A stretch of 64,000 bases of DNA from positions 2,046,001 through 2,110,000 of the forward strand of contig JAPEIS010000009.1 of NCBI GenBank assembly GCA_029531795.1, read 5' to 3'. Within the stretch, counting starts at the first letter, position 1. The number at the start of each line of letters is the position of its first letter. The position numbers were made by a program, and so were the translations under genes. Origin of the DNA: Sclerotinia nivalis. Its lineage: Eukaryota; Ascomycota; Leotiomycetes; Helotiales; Sclerotiniaceae. Below the pieces are notes generated by a model. That model was not told the DNA's origin, did not search any database, and saw only the letters and a list, made by a program, of their open reading frames with translations. Positions 31,400 through 44,523 of the stretch are shown here, in pieces.

Positions 31400-34300
31400 T
31401 TCAGGTTTCTCGGGGTGTAAATGGTGGTAATCGATCAGGGTCTTTTCATTGCCTTTTAGATCTGATGTTGGTTGTCAAATTGGTGTGTAATGTCTTCATT
31501 TGATTTGATAATAATAGCTATCTTCATTGTGGTTATTAAGTATACTTTCAAATATTTATTTCTGAATTGGTTTTTCCTTTTTGTCTTTTCTTTCGAGGAT
31601 TTTGTTTTTTGTAGTTTTCGATTCCGATTTGTTAATTAAAGTTTGTTTTAGGAAATGAGGTATTGGATATACTGATCTTAGCAATGAATGATGGAATACT
31701 AAGAAAATTCGTATATTTTTTGGTAATTCGATTAAGCAAGTGTGTGGATAGATCTTTATTATTTCGTATAGTCCGATCTATTTATTATTGAGCTTTTTTG
31801 CTTTACGAGATATCTTTATGTTTTTCGTATTCATATATACTTTTTGTTCTTTTGTGTATCGCGGCGAATCTGATCTGTTTCGATTTGTATATTCCTTGTA
31901 GATTGTAATAGATTGTTTCGCAAGTGCTCTGAGTTGATCCAGGATACATTTCATTCTATCAGCTGTTTTGTTTTTCTTGAAGAATTTGCATTTTTGAGTT
32001 ATTGTTATATCTGAAGAGTAGGGTTTATTAGGTTCTATATTCAATTGTAGATTAAAATTATAATTCGCAAAGAACGGCGAATAATCTATTGTTTCAGAAA
32101 CCAAATTGTTTAAAGCAAATTCTGCTAATGGTAATCATTCTATTTAATCATTCTGATGAAAATTTATGAATGTATATAAATACTGTTTTAGAATTGAATT
32201 GATTCGTTCTGTTTGGCTATTTGTCTGTGGATGAAATGTTGAGCTATGTTTAAGGGCTACTTCCAATCGTTCAGAAAGCTGTATTCAAAATCCTGATACA
32301 AATTGCATTCCTCGATCTGAAATAATATTTTCCGGAAAACTATGTAATGTATAAATATAGTTAATGAAAGTATTAATTAACTTTTCTATTGTTAGAGATC
32401 TTATATTTATAAAGTATTTCATTTTTGTCAATTTACAAACAATTATTAATATATATTTGTATGTTGAATCGTAGTGTTTATAATTTGGCAAAGGTATAAT
32501 GTAATCGATTAAAATATCTGATTATGGTTGGAAAGGAATAGGCAACGGTTTCAGGAATCCTAAAGGGGATGATTTTGGGGATTTTGTTTGAATACAGAGT
32601 TCATAAGCTTGAATATAGGCGTTTATTTCTTGATATATCTGTAGTTACCAATAGCTTCTGGAGATCAAATCAATAGTCTTTGTGTGATCAGAATAACTAA
32701 TAAAGTTCGACGAATGTATTCTGTATAAAATTTGTATCTTCAGTTTATTATCAAACAGAATCTATAGTTTTTTATAATAATAGATCTTATTATTGTAAAT
32801 ACGGTAATCCTGTATAATTATTCGTAAGGTTTTTCTGAATTCTTTTAATCATTTGGTTGTAAAGGGGTCTTCGATTGCTGATATTAATTGTTTGACTATA
32901 TTTGATCTATTGTATATTGTATCAATAGATTCGTTGATGAGCTTGTCTTCAAATAGTATTGTCTAATCTATTGTAGCTAACGAGAAATCGCCTGTAAGTT
33001 CTTTATATAGATTTATATCGAATCTATTAGCAAATAAAACAATGCGCTTTTGGTTTTTTAAGTGTTCGTTGTTGGGATCAGAGCTATCAGATCGATCTTT
33101 CTATCGGCGGTTCAAAGCATCTGGCCGAATTGCTTTGGTTCCTGATCGATAAACAATTCGGAAGTTGTATTGAGATAGAAACTCTGATTATCGTATTTGA
33201 TGTTGATTTAATGCTTTTGTCGTTGTAAAGTATTCCAGATTCTTGTAATCGATTAGGATTTCGAATTCCTGTTGAGATCCTTGTAATTCCGGTCGCTATT
33301 TCTCCATTGATTTAATAATAGCTAATAACTTTTTATCGTAAATCTCGTAATTACATTCAGCAGCTGAATGTTTCGAAGAAAAGTATACTATTGATCGTAA
33401 AACGTTGTTGTTATTGTATTGAGAAAGTACCTTTCCCGAAGTCCAATCCGAAATATTTGTTTCCAATATAGTTTTCCTATTGTAATTAAAATAGACAAAT
33501 ATTGTAATTAAAATAGACAAATATTGAAGTTGTTGTAAATACTTTTTTTAAGTTCTCGAATACTATTGTATGATCGTTTTTTTATTGTCAATTTATTCCT
33601 TTTTGTAAAAGATTATTTAAAGGATGGTAGATCTTTAAAAAGTCTTTTATAAATCGACAATAAAAATTCGCGAAGCCGAGGAATGGTTGTAAATCTTTAA
33701 CAGACGTTGATTGTATTTAAAAGATAATAGCTGATATTTTATTTTGATTCATTTTTATATCTTCGATTGTAATTATAAGATCTAAGTATTTCGTAGAAGT
33801 TGTTTTGAATTTGTATTTATTAATATCGATTTGTAAATTAGCATTTTGTAGTTTCTGGATTATATTGCAAATATATTCTCGATGTTGATTTTTATTTTCG
33901 GAATATATGAGAATGTTATTAAGGTATATAATGTAGTATTTATTTAATTCGTTAAACAAAATATAATTAATGTAGTATTGGAATGATGTTGATGTATTAC
34001 AAAGACCAAAAGGTATAATTAGTGATTCGAATAATCCAAATCGAGTAATGAAAGCGGTTTTTCATTTATCATTTTCTGTAATACGAAGTTTGTTGAAAGC
34101 AATAATAATATCTAATTTGATATAGATTTTTGTATTGCAAAGAGTATTTAGAATTTCTTGAACAATTGATAAAGAGTATCGGTTCTTAATAATAATATTA
34201 TTCAAATTATGATAATCCTAATAGATACAAATTTATTTATCAGGTTTGATTACTAGGAGTAATGGGACTGTGTTTCGTGATCTTAATTCCCGAATGAAAC

Positions 34301-35760
34301 CTTTGGTAAGATTGTTATCGATTCATTTTCGAATTACCTTTAATTCGAAAGGGAATAAAGGATGATTTTTGAAATATAAAGGTTCTTTTCTAGGTATTAA
34401 TTTTATCTTGTGATCCTATATCCGATATAAAGGAAGTATATCTGTATAATGAGGTAGAAAAGCAGATAATTTGTTTTAAAACTATGAAGGGAGTTTTTCT
34501 TTGATCTCGTTATCGTTAAATAATGATTTACTATTGAAGAATTTCTCGATATCTATCTCTATTATTTTCCGAAGATGTTTTGATTAATAACAATAATAAA
34601 CAAAATCATAAAACTTCGAAGATACTTTAGCTAATATATCAACGATATTGCCTTTTCTATATAGTATATCCTTGAAGTCTTATTCTTGAAGAGCTAAAAT
34701 TATTGTTGCTTTATATAAGCGTTCTTATCGGATAGTCTCTTTTGCTTGATCTAATTCCTTTTATATAAGATATATAACCTTCATTTTATTCTATTGACAA
34801 AAAGATATAAAACTAGTAACTTATAATCAACAGATATTATCTAAATCTGATCTTGTATTGAAAATGACCTCGATCTACTCTTTTGGGATTAAAACTGATA
34901 ACGATAGTAAAGATTCATTCTTTGTTATTGATTTCGGCCGATATCATCCAGCGATCTTTTGTATAAGCTTATACTGAATAGAACATAGATTCGATATCAT
35001 TTATACTTGAGATAATACTCCTTTATTGCAAACTTTTATATAATAATGATTTACATCAAATATCAAGATCTTATCGATTTACAAATCGATTCTAGAGTCT
35101 TCTATCGATTTATAATCTTCATCTATGGAAACTAATTTATTATAATCTTACTCCGATGGCTTTTTTAAGACCGTTTTAAAATTTTGAGTATATATTTCGT
35201 TGTTTTCGTTTTCGTCTTCGATAAATGATGATAAATATCAAGAAGGATTCTTCTTTGCATTAAAAAGGAAAGTTTTAATTGGAGGTAATACATCAAGGAC
35301 TTTATTGATAAATGGTTTTATAGATATACTACTTTTATATATTTGATCTATATATATTGACGAAGGGATTGTTGATATTTGTATTGGATCGAATATACTA
35401 TAAGGGCAATAATAAATCATATAATATTGAGAATTGAAAGAAAGAGTTATATCCCGTCAATTTATATATAAATTATAGTATTGTAATTATGATAATCCGA
35501 AAATAACTGAAGTTTCTTTGGAAAGTTTTGTAACGAAGAATAACTATATTTCTTTATATTATTCTATCGCTATATCTATTACAAAATAATCAATAATGAT
35601 ATCTATAGTATTTCTATTTACCAAACGAAATTCGCAACAATATAATAAGGATCGAATTGGGATATTGTTTCGATTAACAAAAAAACAATCAACGAATACC
35701 TTTCCTGAATATCCGCTATCAATCAAACTGATCATATTGAAGGGAAAGAAATACATTAGG
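31400..35760 (-). pseudogene. Gypsy C pol: protease, RT, RNase H, integrase, chromodomain tail
   Basis: Minus strand. Protease near 35700 (ISLIDSGYSGKVFVD, the active-site DSG intact). RT about 34250-33650 with YLNNILIYSENK (YxDD lost). RNase H about 33520-33290 (TNISDWTSGKVLSQY, KKLLAIIKSMEK). Integrase about 32600-32280 (FINYIYTLHSFPENIISDRGMQFVSGF). Linker 32104-31778 (MVSETIDYSPFFANYNFNL, then KEQKVYMNTKNI). A chromodomain-end remnant about 31480-31400 (DYHHLHPEKPEPP). The motifs line up with Gypsy B piece by piece. Multiple stops throughout. Confidence 0.82.
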
Positions 35761-36279
35761 AATATAATGATTTGAATAAGTAGAGATTTGTTATTTATAA
35801 AATTGAACTATAAAAGTTCTTTGTTAGTTATTATTCGTTATATCCATTCTGTATTCCTTGATAACTCCTGTAAACGATTTATTACAAAGGTTAAACTTTT
35901 CCCGAATACTTTTGAATAGATGTAGATAACAATAATACTATATTACAAGGAAGTATATTTGATATACTTTTTGATAATATTAATACTTTTTTTTCAATAA
36001 ATCCAATAAATATATTAAAGTATTGTTATTGGTGATTATTGTAACCTTGGTAATTACTTCGTTGGAAACTTCTATAACCAATTGGATTAAAGGAACGATA
36101 TTATTGAATTTGAAATTGTACTTGATATCCTTTTTGTTGATAGCCACCTCGATTAATTGAATTGCTCGGATGGTATTGTTGATTTTGATATAGTTGATGA
36201 TTACCTCTCAAATAACTATTTCCACGGAAAATACCTTTATATCCGTTTGCATTTCTTATAGCATCGGCTTGTTTCTTTG

Positions 36280-37600
36280 CTTCACAGTCTGCAACTCAAT
36301 GTCCAGATTTTTTACAAAAATGGTATAGATCATAAAGGTATTCGTACTCTCTTTATATTTGTTTTGGGGTTCTGATTGTATCGAGATCTATAGGGTCGCC
36401 TTGAATATAAAGTGCTGATAATACTTGTTGTTAAATATAAATTGAATTAGGTTTCGAGGAGTTTGTATTGTAATGTTCATTATCCTGATAGTTTTGGCTT
36501 TATACTTGGAATTTCTTTCTTTATTTTTCAATATTAATAAGTTCGCAAAGGTTTGAATCGTCTTTTATTAATACCTTTAATTCATCGATGATTTTTTGTT
36601 TTATTGTAAGGACTATTTCTTGGGGAGTTTTTCCATTAAGTATATCCAAATATTCCAATTGTAAATAAAAAAAGGGAAATAGAATTTTTTCGCTTATTTT
36701 GAGTTTATCGAATTTAATTACTGCTTCACATTCAATGTCAATTGAAATGTAAAGACCATCAAGTTTCTTCAGGAATGTATCTGCAATAGTAAATTCTGAT
36801 ATATCATTTATAATTCCTTCAATATCCTTTTGTCTTTCTTGTCGAACTATTCCTTCTAAAAGTGAAATCATATATAACAATTTCTTTTGTTCTGTATCGA
36901 AAACTACAGGATCGTTTTTCCAACAGATATATAAATTCATTTTCCAATCTTCGTATTCGCTTTATCGAATCAAAAAACCTGTTTTTTTACCTTTGAATGG
37001 TTTAAGATTCTTCATAGTTTATCATAGTTGATAGGTTGATATAGTAAGGTTTGTATTGATAGATGATTGATTAAGTTGTTCCCGAAAAGCAGAGTTCTGA
37101 GTTATTAATCTCGCATTAACTGTATTGCTTAATTGCAGATCTCTTTATAGTACATATATTTTTTGTCGGTATTACTCTGCTTGAACTAGCATCTGTTCTA
37201 TGAAACTAAACAAATGTTGCATATATACGACAGCTTCAGAGTTCTGTGTATTGGTAAATATATCAGAAACAGGGATTAGATCTTTAAGATCTCCATCTCC
37301 AACACTGGAAAGCTTATATGCAAGTTATTGATAATTAGAGAAAACAGATTTAATATACTTTCAGAGTTCGGGCATTGTCTTTGATCGAACTGGGGGTATC
37401 GATGGTTCTAATGGGGTTGATTGAGTGGTGTCCAATATAGTGATAGATTATTTAAAACAATCTTAAAAACTGAAGTATAATTGTAGGGTTTTTGATTTCG
37501 AGTATATAACAATATAGTACTGATTAAATCGAGGTCTAAGTCTGAATCTGAATCTGGGTCTGGATCTGGATCTGGATCTGAATTGGAATCGAATTAAAGC
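36280..37600 (-). pseudogene. Gypsy C gag with zinc knuckle
   Basis: 36940-36521 (139 codons) reads MNLYICWKNDPVVFDTEQKK then LDGLYISIDIECEAVIKFDK. Toward the C-terminal side a CX2-less knuckle remnant FCKKSGH...VADC is seen near 36330-36280. At the N-terminal side, 37590-37520, an acidic run alternates Asp with Pro or Ser. This is the capsid/nucleocapsid gene of a dead element. Confidence 0.65.
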
Positions 37601-37726
37601 GTTGTTTATTGTTTATCGATATATTGATAATCAAAGTTTCCAAGTATTTCATGAAATTGATTATTTGGCAAAACTGGGCTGTCTTTCCCGTTCAACAGCA
37701 GAGTCTTTATGGAGGGTAGAATATAC

Positions 37727-37872
37727 TATCACAGTAGTGGTAGAGTACTTTAAGATATAATGATATTCTACAAAGAAAGAAGAAGGTGTTAGGAAGAGCG
37801 CCGACTATATAGGGGATGGGTGCCTTAGGCAGCCATGCAGACTAGCTAGAAACGGGTTACGAACCCGTGACA
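37727..37872 (-). repeat. Gypsy C 5' LTR (146 bp)
   Basis: TATCACAGTAGTGG...GAACCCGTGACA. The internal side on the minus strand begins GTATATTCTACCC, similar to the matching position of Gypsy B. Confidence 0.92.
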
Positions 37873-37877
37873 CAATT

Positions 37878-40613
37878 TTATAAGATTTGAAATAGGATAT
37901 CCTTTGTTGTATACTATACTTAACATACTTCATATAATTTTGAATATACTATTTAATATCGATAATTAATATTGGCTATTAATAATTCCTAAACTTCTTA
38001 ACTGTAAATTCTGCTATATAATAATCTTCTAAATCATAAGCAAAAGCTAATACTTCTGAAACTTCAGATTTAAGGATGTATCACTTATCGACCCCACAAA
38101 AGGAAAAATACAGCTCGCCCCCAAACATATAAAAGTTCTTGATATATCTAAGAAAGACTACTTTCTTAAATTTGAAAAGATTTTCAGGAAGGGTTTGAGT
38201 TGTTACATAAGCATATATAAAAGAATATTATAGATCTTCATCATATTTGCTTGCAATTGGACCATATTGAATACTATTGAAGATAATTATAAAATGATTA
38301 ATAATTATTGATTCTTCCATTGATAATATAAAAAATGTATCCTGATCTTTAAAATCTAATTGTTTCTGTAAACATTAAGCTTCTCGAAAACAAAAAAATT
38401 CTTTGTAACCTTCAATACTGTTTTTTCAAATCCACTTGGGACCGTTCGTATCATATTATAGTTCTCCTAAAGAATCTAAAAGATCGTCTGACTTGCAATC
38501 AGGATCCGGGAAAATGGTACAAGAAAGAGCATCCGCAACTTTATTACAAACTTCCGGGATATGGATAATAGTAATATTAAAAGTAGAAAGCTTCATTATT
38601 CAACAAGCATATATACCTCTAATCTGAAAATTGGAAGAAAAAAAGTTGGTAAATAGCAAATGATTAGTAAAGACTATACAATCTTCAGTAGATCTAAAAT
38701 AGTAATAGTATTTTCTAACGAACTCAATGATAGCAAATAATTCGCATTTATAAATACTATAGTTTCTTTATATTTTGATCAATAAAAAGGAATCATATAA
38801 TACAGGATATTCCATTAGACATCCAGTATTCTATCCTGAAAATAGCATTTCTGAATAATAAAACATCCTGATACGAAAGCACTTAAATCTATATATATCT
38901 GAACTAAAAAAGTATAATCGATATTATAAGAATCAACTATTTCTAAACATTTCTCTTACAAAAATTCGAAAGCTAATTGCTCATAAGTTCCCCATTACCA
39001 TTCCATTTTACCTATAAAACAAGAAAGAGAATAAAAGATCTCGACGAAGTTCTTAATACCTCTACAGGTCATCTATATTGTAGCTAGAAAGCTTCGAACT
39101 CTAATCTGATTAATAGAAACCGAAAAATTCTTGATTTTGACTGCTCTAACAAATTTGATAACTATAATACCACCAACCTTATAAAAGACTTCTAAAACCT
39201 CTATTTGATCAACAAAGATATACAATTTTTTGAAAGATAAACGCAGTTGAACGAAATCAAGGCGAGAAAGAATATAATTAACCAGATTAAAATAAACTTC
39301 TTCCGGAATTGCAAAACCTGAAAAGATATCGTCAATATAAAACTTAATCAACGCTAAATTGTTTTCAATACTAAATTCGAATATAGAAAGATATTCTCCA
39401 TCTGTTGAACCATCTTTAAAAGAAGGAATATAACCGAAAACTATATAAAGAAGCTCAAACATAAAAAAGCAAACAATTTGAATACCTTATAGAACTCTAA
39501 TAGATTACATCTGAACTGAATCTCCTATAGAAAAAGCGAAATAGTAACAATCTTCTGGATAAAAAGGCATACCCCAATAAGTATATTTCAAATCGAATTA
39601 TAAATATACCTTATAACTAGAATGAAAAAGAAACTCATAAACATCTTAAAATAAAATACAATAACTGCCTAACATCTGTTCTATAACCTTCGAATAATCG
39701 AAAACTATACATCTTTCAGGACCAGATTCATGAAAAGGAAGATTTTTGAGATATTCAACACCTAATTTATCAACCACTAATAGCATTACTGATCAATCAG
39801 AAAGTTTGCCATTAGCTACCATAGTATATTCATATATATAGCATTTGTACCCTTCAGATATGATTTTATTAAACCAAAACATCTATTAAAAACTGTATCT
39901 AAGTCTTTTCTTATTTTTATAAAAAAGAATACCTGATTTGAATCATACTCAATAAATATAAAGAGAAGTAAAAGGAATATAAACTAATTCTATAGCATTT
40001 AAATCCCTATAGATATAAAGAAATCGAATAACTCTTAATCGAAATTCACCTATTGCTAAGAAACCTATATCGATCTCACTCTTTTGAAACCATTCATTAA
40101 TAACATCTGATAAATCTATAGATATTTCTCGAAAAACCGATCTTTTATCTATAGAATATACATATATTTTTGGAGGATCCGATTAAAAAGTAAAAGCTTG
40201 ATTGATCGAAACATATTGATCTCTTCCTTGAAGAAATATTTGGAATCCGCTTTGAAAGAAAAATCGAATTGATATAGAATTTCGAATAATATATATAGAC
40301 CATCTATTTGAAAGATTGCATTAAGAATATACAATAATTGAGCTTTCGAAAAGGAAGATATAATATAATAACAATATTTCCGATAATCGAAATTAAAGTC
40401 TTGATTTTCGGCAAAAATCTCTGAAAAGGCATTTTCTCCGAAATTATCTAATGATTGAAGGAGTATATCCTTTACTAAATGAGACAATTTGAATTGTATA
40501 AACCTTTGAAGAGATCGAATATATAAAAAGTCCTTATTCTGGATTCCTTTAGATCCTTTAATACTAATTTTCGAAGAGAAAGAAAGTAGTTTTGAGTTAT
40601 ATTGAGGACTCAA
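37878..40613 (-). pseudogene. Gypsy G reverse transcriptase and RNase H
   Basis: 39462-39073 gives the RT core: NNLALIKFYIDDIFSGFAIPEE (YIDD box), LRLSFKKLYIFVDQIEVL, then SINQIRVRSFLATI. 40613-40149 is the N-terminal side of pol (LLSFSSKISIKGSKGIQNKDFLYI, FSFKADSKYFFKEEI). The RNase H part lies at about 38950-38500 in fragments. The YIDD box and its FSG environment differ from the YxDDILIYS of elements A-D, so G is another Gypsy lineage. Confidence 0.7.
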
Positions 40614-41440
40614 GAGTTTAAAGAATCTTGTGAATCATCTGAATCTGAATAATCATCTTGAGATTCTGAAATAGATTCAGAAAGGGAATCAGATACTTCT
40701 TCAGATACTTCCTCGGAATCTGTTGAATCGGAAGAGTTTCCTGATGAATTAGTTTCTTGTTGATCTTCGAATCGTACTGTTTTTGGAATTGGTTTGACCT
40801 TGGGTACAAAATTATCAATATTTCTACCGGCAATTTCAAAATTCATCGAAATTTCAGCATTTAGGACAGCTATTTGGTATTTTGGATCTGCTGGATATAA
40901 AATGAATTGATGAGAAAAGGATTGTTTGAGTTTCGGAATCTGAATAAGCATCCTTTTCTCACCCAAATCTTCGTCTCCGATAGAAAAGGTAGAATTAAAG
41001 ATATCAATATAACCTTTGATTGTATAAAGCCATAGTAAACCTAGCAAAAAAGTCTTCTGATCTTTATTAGGATTATTCTCCTCATCAGAACGAATAAAAG
41101 CATGAATAACTCGTCGAACTCCTTCGACTACAAGATCAATAGTGATATATTCTTTCAGACCTGTATCAGTTCCATCAGCAACTCCCATAGAGATATTGCT
41201 ATTGGATTGAATTCTATATCGGTATAAACCTAAATGATCAACGAAAACAGGAAAAACAATATTACCGTCAAAATCCTGATCGACTATACAATTGGATTTG
41301 TTTATAATGACCTCTATTGAAGGTGATCCTGGCAAAACATATATTCCCTTAATTCGGAAAGAACGATCTTTGTCTACAATACGAATAATAATCGGAGTAG
41401 CTGGATAGTCTATAGCATTAATCCTATCTAGACCAATCAC
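40610..41440 (-). pseudogene. Gypsy G aspartic-protease-like segment
   Basis: A 276-codon frame on the minus strand, one of the longest open stretches in the element. Its first half has a retroviral-protease-like layout: RIVDKDRSFRIKGIYVLPGS, SIEVIINKSNCIVDQDFDG, then LLGLLWLYTIKGYIDI (the usual LG-x-x-W after the protease). The second half has PKTVRFEDQQETNSS and a long Ser/Asp/Glu-rich acidic tail. I do not see a canonical DSG, so catalysis is doubtful and the domain call is by layout. It overlaps by four bases with the following frame. Confidence 0.5.
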
Positions 41441-43330
41441 TTATCGATCGTTCTTGAAGAAGACACTGAAACTTGATAAATTATATTTGGGATCCTTCTG
41501 TTTATGAAGGAAATGCCATCGAATTTGATCAGGAGAAAGATGAATCAGATGATTCTGAATAAATCCACATCGAGTTGGGTGTACTAGTTCAAGATCTGAG
41601 TTCGTAGTTGAATTCTGATTTAATTGATCAAATTGACCATTTTGATCGGAATTACCCTGATCTTTATTCTGAATTGAAGCTGAAAAAGCTGAGGAAACTT
41701 CTGATTCATGAATAATCACTGGTTTCTTTTTTCTAATTGAGTTTTCTCGAGTAATAAAGCGTCTGAAATGCTTAGCTACGTTCAGAAAGATCTAGCAAAA
41801 ATCTAAAAAGTTAATTCCTTCAGAATTTAATATGAAACGTTGTATAAGCATTTTATAATCTATTGATCCTTGTTCTTATCTATCAACAATATTAAAGAAT
41901 AATTTAGGATCTCTAGAGTATCTCTTACAATTGCTAACAGAAATTGTATACTTTAAAGGGAAAGTAGATAATCGAACTTCTGATGGTGATAACTTAGCTT
42001 AACGAATTTCTGGAAAAGGAATAGAAACTTGTAATTATAAAGATACTATTGATACCTGAGAGATAATATTTTTTCTTCAATTACAAATATAAGATATAAA
42101 AAGGTTTTTATTCTGTTTACGAATTTCTTCCTATAATTGAGGAGAAAAACAAGTATCTTCAGATTCTAATGAAACAATAGAATGAAATCTCTTTCATTGC
42201 AAAACAACTATATAAAAGGTAATCTCGTTCTTAAAATCTTCCTTATCATCAACATCATCTGAATTAATTTCTTCAATAAAGCCTTGTTCAGATATTTGTA
42301 TGAAATTAATCGAACTATTGAAGGATTTTTGATCTGAATAATCTGAAGAACTATCGAATTCGTTGTCTGAAATAATATTATAAAAAATAATATCTGAATT
42401 ATAAATACTATTTAACTGAAAAGGAATATCTTTATCAACTTTTGATTTTCTATAACAATTGATACAAACTCGATTTGATCTTCTCGAACTAATTGTATCA
42501 ATTTAATTGCTATTAGATTTTTCTATAAACCAATCCTTTATAACAATATAAGAAAGATTACTAATAATAGTATTTTTGAATAAAATCATAATACAAAGAA
42601 TTACTTATTACTATATTGGTAAAGGATTTCCAATACATTCAAATTTAAAATATCTATATTCTCCACAACCGAAGCAGAAAGGTTTCTTACTTAGATCATA
42701 TTCTTCTATACCATTCACAATAAAATGTTTTGAAATCTTTGGATCCGGTAAATTGGCCTATCGAATCTGATTTGAGATCTGTTGAAAATCATTATTCTGA
42801 TCTTATCGATTATTATTATTATTACGATTGTTATTTTCTTCTCTATTTTGATTTCGAAAGTTATTGGAATTATAGTTTCCTTCCGAACTATCCTTTTTGA
42901 AAATGGACTTCGATTTTAACTATTGAGAAAGAACTTCGAGTTTTTGTTCTTTAATAAAACCTTTAGATTTAGTATTGGATATACTATCTATAAATTCTTT
43001 GACGATCTCATCGTTTATAAGTGAATCTTAAAGCTCCATATTTCTTTTAGTACTCTGAATCGTATAATAACTTTCAACAAAAGATCGACAGATAGCATTA
43101 TTGGAAATAAAATGATTACAAAGAGTTGAATCGATTAAACCTTTAACAAAATTGAAAACTAACTTCTCTTGAACGATTGCATTAATGACATCAAGGTTTT
43201 TCTCAAAAACAAGAATATCTTTGAATCCCATATCGTATTGAATATCCTTTGCTCGTGAATAGTATTTCTCAAGAGTTTCGTTCTTAATTTGAACAAATGA
43301 ATTCATTAAATCCATTACATTCTAAACTGT
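41441..43330 (-). pseudogene. Gypsy G gag region with zinc-knuckle remnant
   Basis: 43315-43028 is capsid-like (MDLMNSFVQIKNETLEKYYSRAK, then LVFNFVKGLIDSTLCNHF). Near 42700-42620 the minus strand reads FCFGCGEYRYFKFECIGNP, a CX2C...C knuckle whose His position is Tyr. 41719-41441 continues with Asn/Gln-rich linker and LIHLSPDQIRWHFLHKQ. Frames are broken between these parts. Confidence 0.6.
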
Positions 43331-44385
43331 ATTTTCATCATTATGAAAAGGATAACAATTTAGAAAGGCTTTAATAAAAACAAATTCGTTTTCCTAAATA
43401 GTTGTTTCGATATCTTCAAAGATAATCTTAAAATCGATATAATTATTGACCCAGATTTGAGCTTTTCCCTTAAATTTCAACTGAACTATAATAAAAAAAA
43501 ACAAATGATTTGTAGATTGAATCTCTAATGGTTTGCTTGACGATAGTTTTGATCGTATTTAATCATACAGAACTTGATATATTGCAGTAATCGAATTCAG
43601 ATATTAAATCGATATTGATCTTGTTCCAAAGCTCCTCAGCTTTAGCATCATCGAACATCGATATACTTGTAATTTGAAAATTCGAATTGAAAAGATTGAA
43701 GAAAAAAAATAAAAGTATAATAGAAAACAAATTAAATTCTTTCAGATAATTCAATGAAAGATATATTTCGAATCCTAAAAGTCTTATTCGTAAAGATTCT
43801 AAAGAATTGTAAATCGAAAAAAGAAGTTCTTCAATAAGAAGTATATAATATATTCATTCTTGTAAATCAAAATCAAAAAAATATCGATAAAAACGAATAA
43901 CAACTTATCGATATCTAAAATAAGTTTCAAAACCGATCTCCAGATTGAATCTTTTACTTTTCAACTATAAGAAATATGAATATTTCGAAAATTCGAAATC
44001 AAAAGGAAATTCGATATCGAAAGATTAAAGTTTTTTGATAATAAAACAACACTAAACTTATTCCTAAAAATACAACTATTATACTAAATTAAGATCTCTG
44101 AAAAAGAACATTTTGACACAACGAAGGATCGATACTTTAGGCAAATCAAAAGTCGAGAATTCTACACACAAATTGGTAATTCCACAAACAACGAATCTAT
44201 ACCACGATAGCTCTGTTTTGCTTCCTTAAAGTGATCGAATTGTTGAAGCTTATAATACCAATCAACAACCCTAAAAAGAAAATTCAAAAGATTGTTTTTT
44301 CGAAAAAAGAATAAAGTATAAATCTATAAACGGAAAAATGCTAACGATATATTAGATATCTATAAATCCCTACATAGGTCACCAA
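43331..44385. other. Gypsy G leader, AT-rich, no gene
   Basis: Lies between gag and the 5' LTR of G. One 63-codon minus frame (43754-43563) is not recognisable. The last 20 bases hold the primer-site candidate. Confidence 0.5.
44368..44385 (-). other. Candidate primer-binding site of Gypsy G
   Basis: On the minus strand the sequence next to the LTR reads TTGGTGACCTATGTAGGG; TGG complements a tRNA CCA end. On the plus strand, ATCCCTACATAGGTCACCA looks like a tRNA T-stem/acceptor 3' end. I cannot name the tRNA. Confidence 0.5.
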
Positions 44386-44516
44386 TAAACACAACGAAAA
44401 CAAATACAAAATGATAAATTGAAGTTACGCATTTTTTATTAAACTAGATTGAATTGGAGTGATTATATAGACCCTTTTGGAGTCACGTTACCTGCCTCCT
44501 TTTTGGTACGGTATCT
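44386..44516 (-). repeat. Gypsy G 5' LTR (131 bp)
   Basis: TAAACACAACGAAAAC...GGTACGGTATCT, followed by CGAATAG. Confidence 0.85.
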
Positions 44517-44523
44517 CGAATAG

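Larger units (their letters stand above)
30981..37872 (-). mobile_element. Gypsy (chromovirus) C, complete structure, decayed
   Basis: A 6,892-bp element with two 146-bp LTRs (30981-31126, 37727-37872) and exact target duplication CAATT (30976-30980, 37873-37877). Its minus-strand gene order matches Gypsy B. It interrupts the integrase region of Gypsy G. Confidence 0.92.
29036..44516 (-). mobile_element. Gypsy G, decayed, with Gypsy C nested inside
   Basis: Two 131-bp repeats (29036-29166 and 44386-44516) with the same ends (TAAACAC...GGTATCT) flank a minus-strand gag, protease, RT and integrase. The 7 bases CGAATAG precede the left repeat (29029-29035) and follow the right one (44517-44523), an apparent target duplication. 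Removing Gypsy C (30981-37872) leaves about 8.6 kb. Directly inside the 5' LTR, on the minus strand, is TTGGTGACCTATGTAGGG, which has the form of a tRNA primer-binding site. The RT (YIDDIF) and protease differ clearly from the chromoviruses A-D. Confidence 0.8.
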
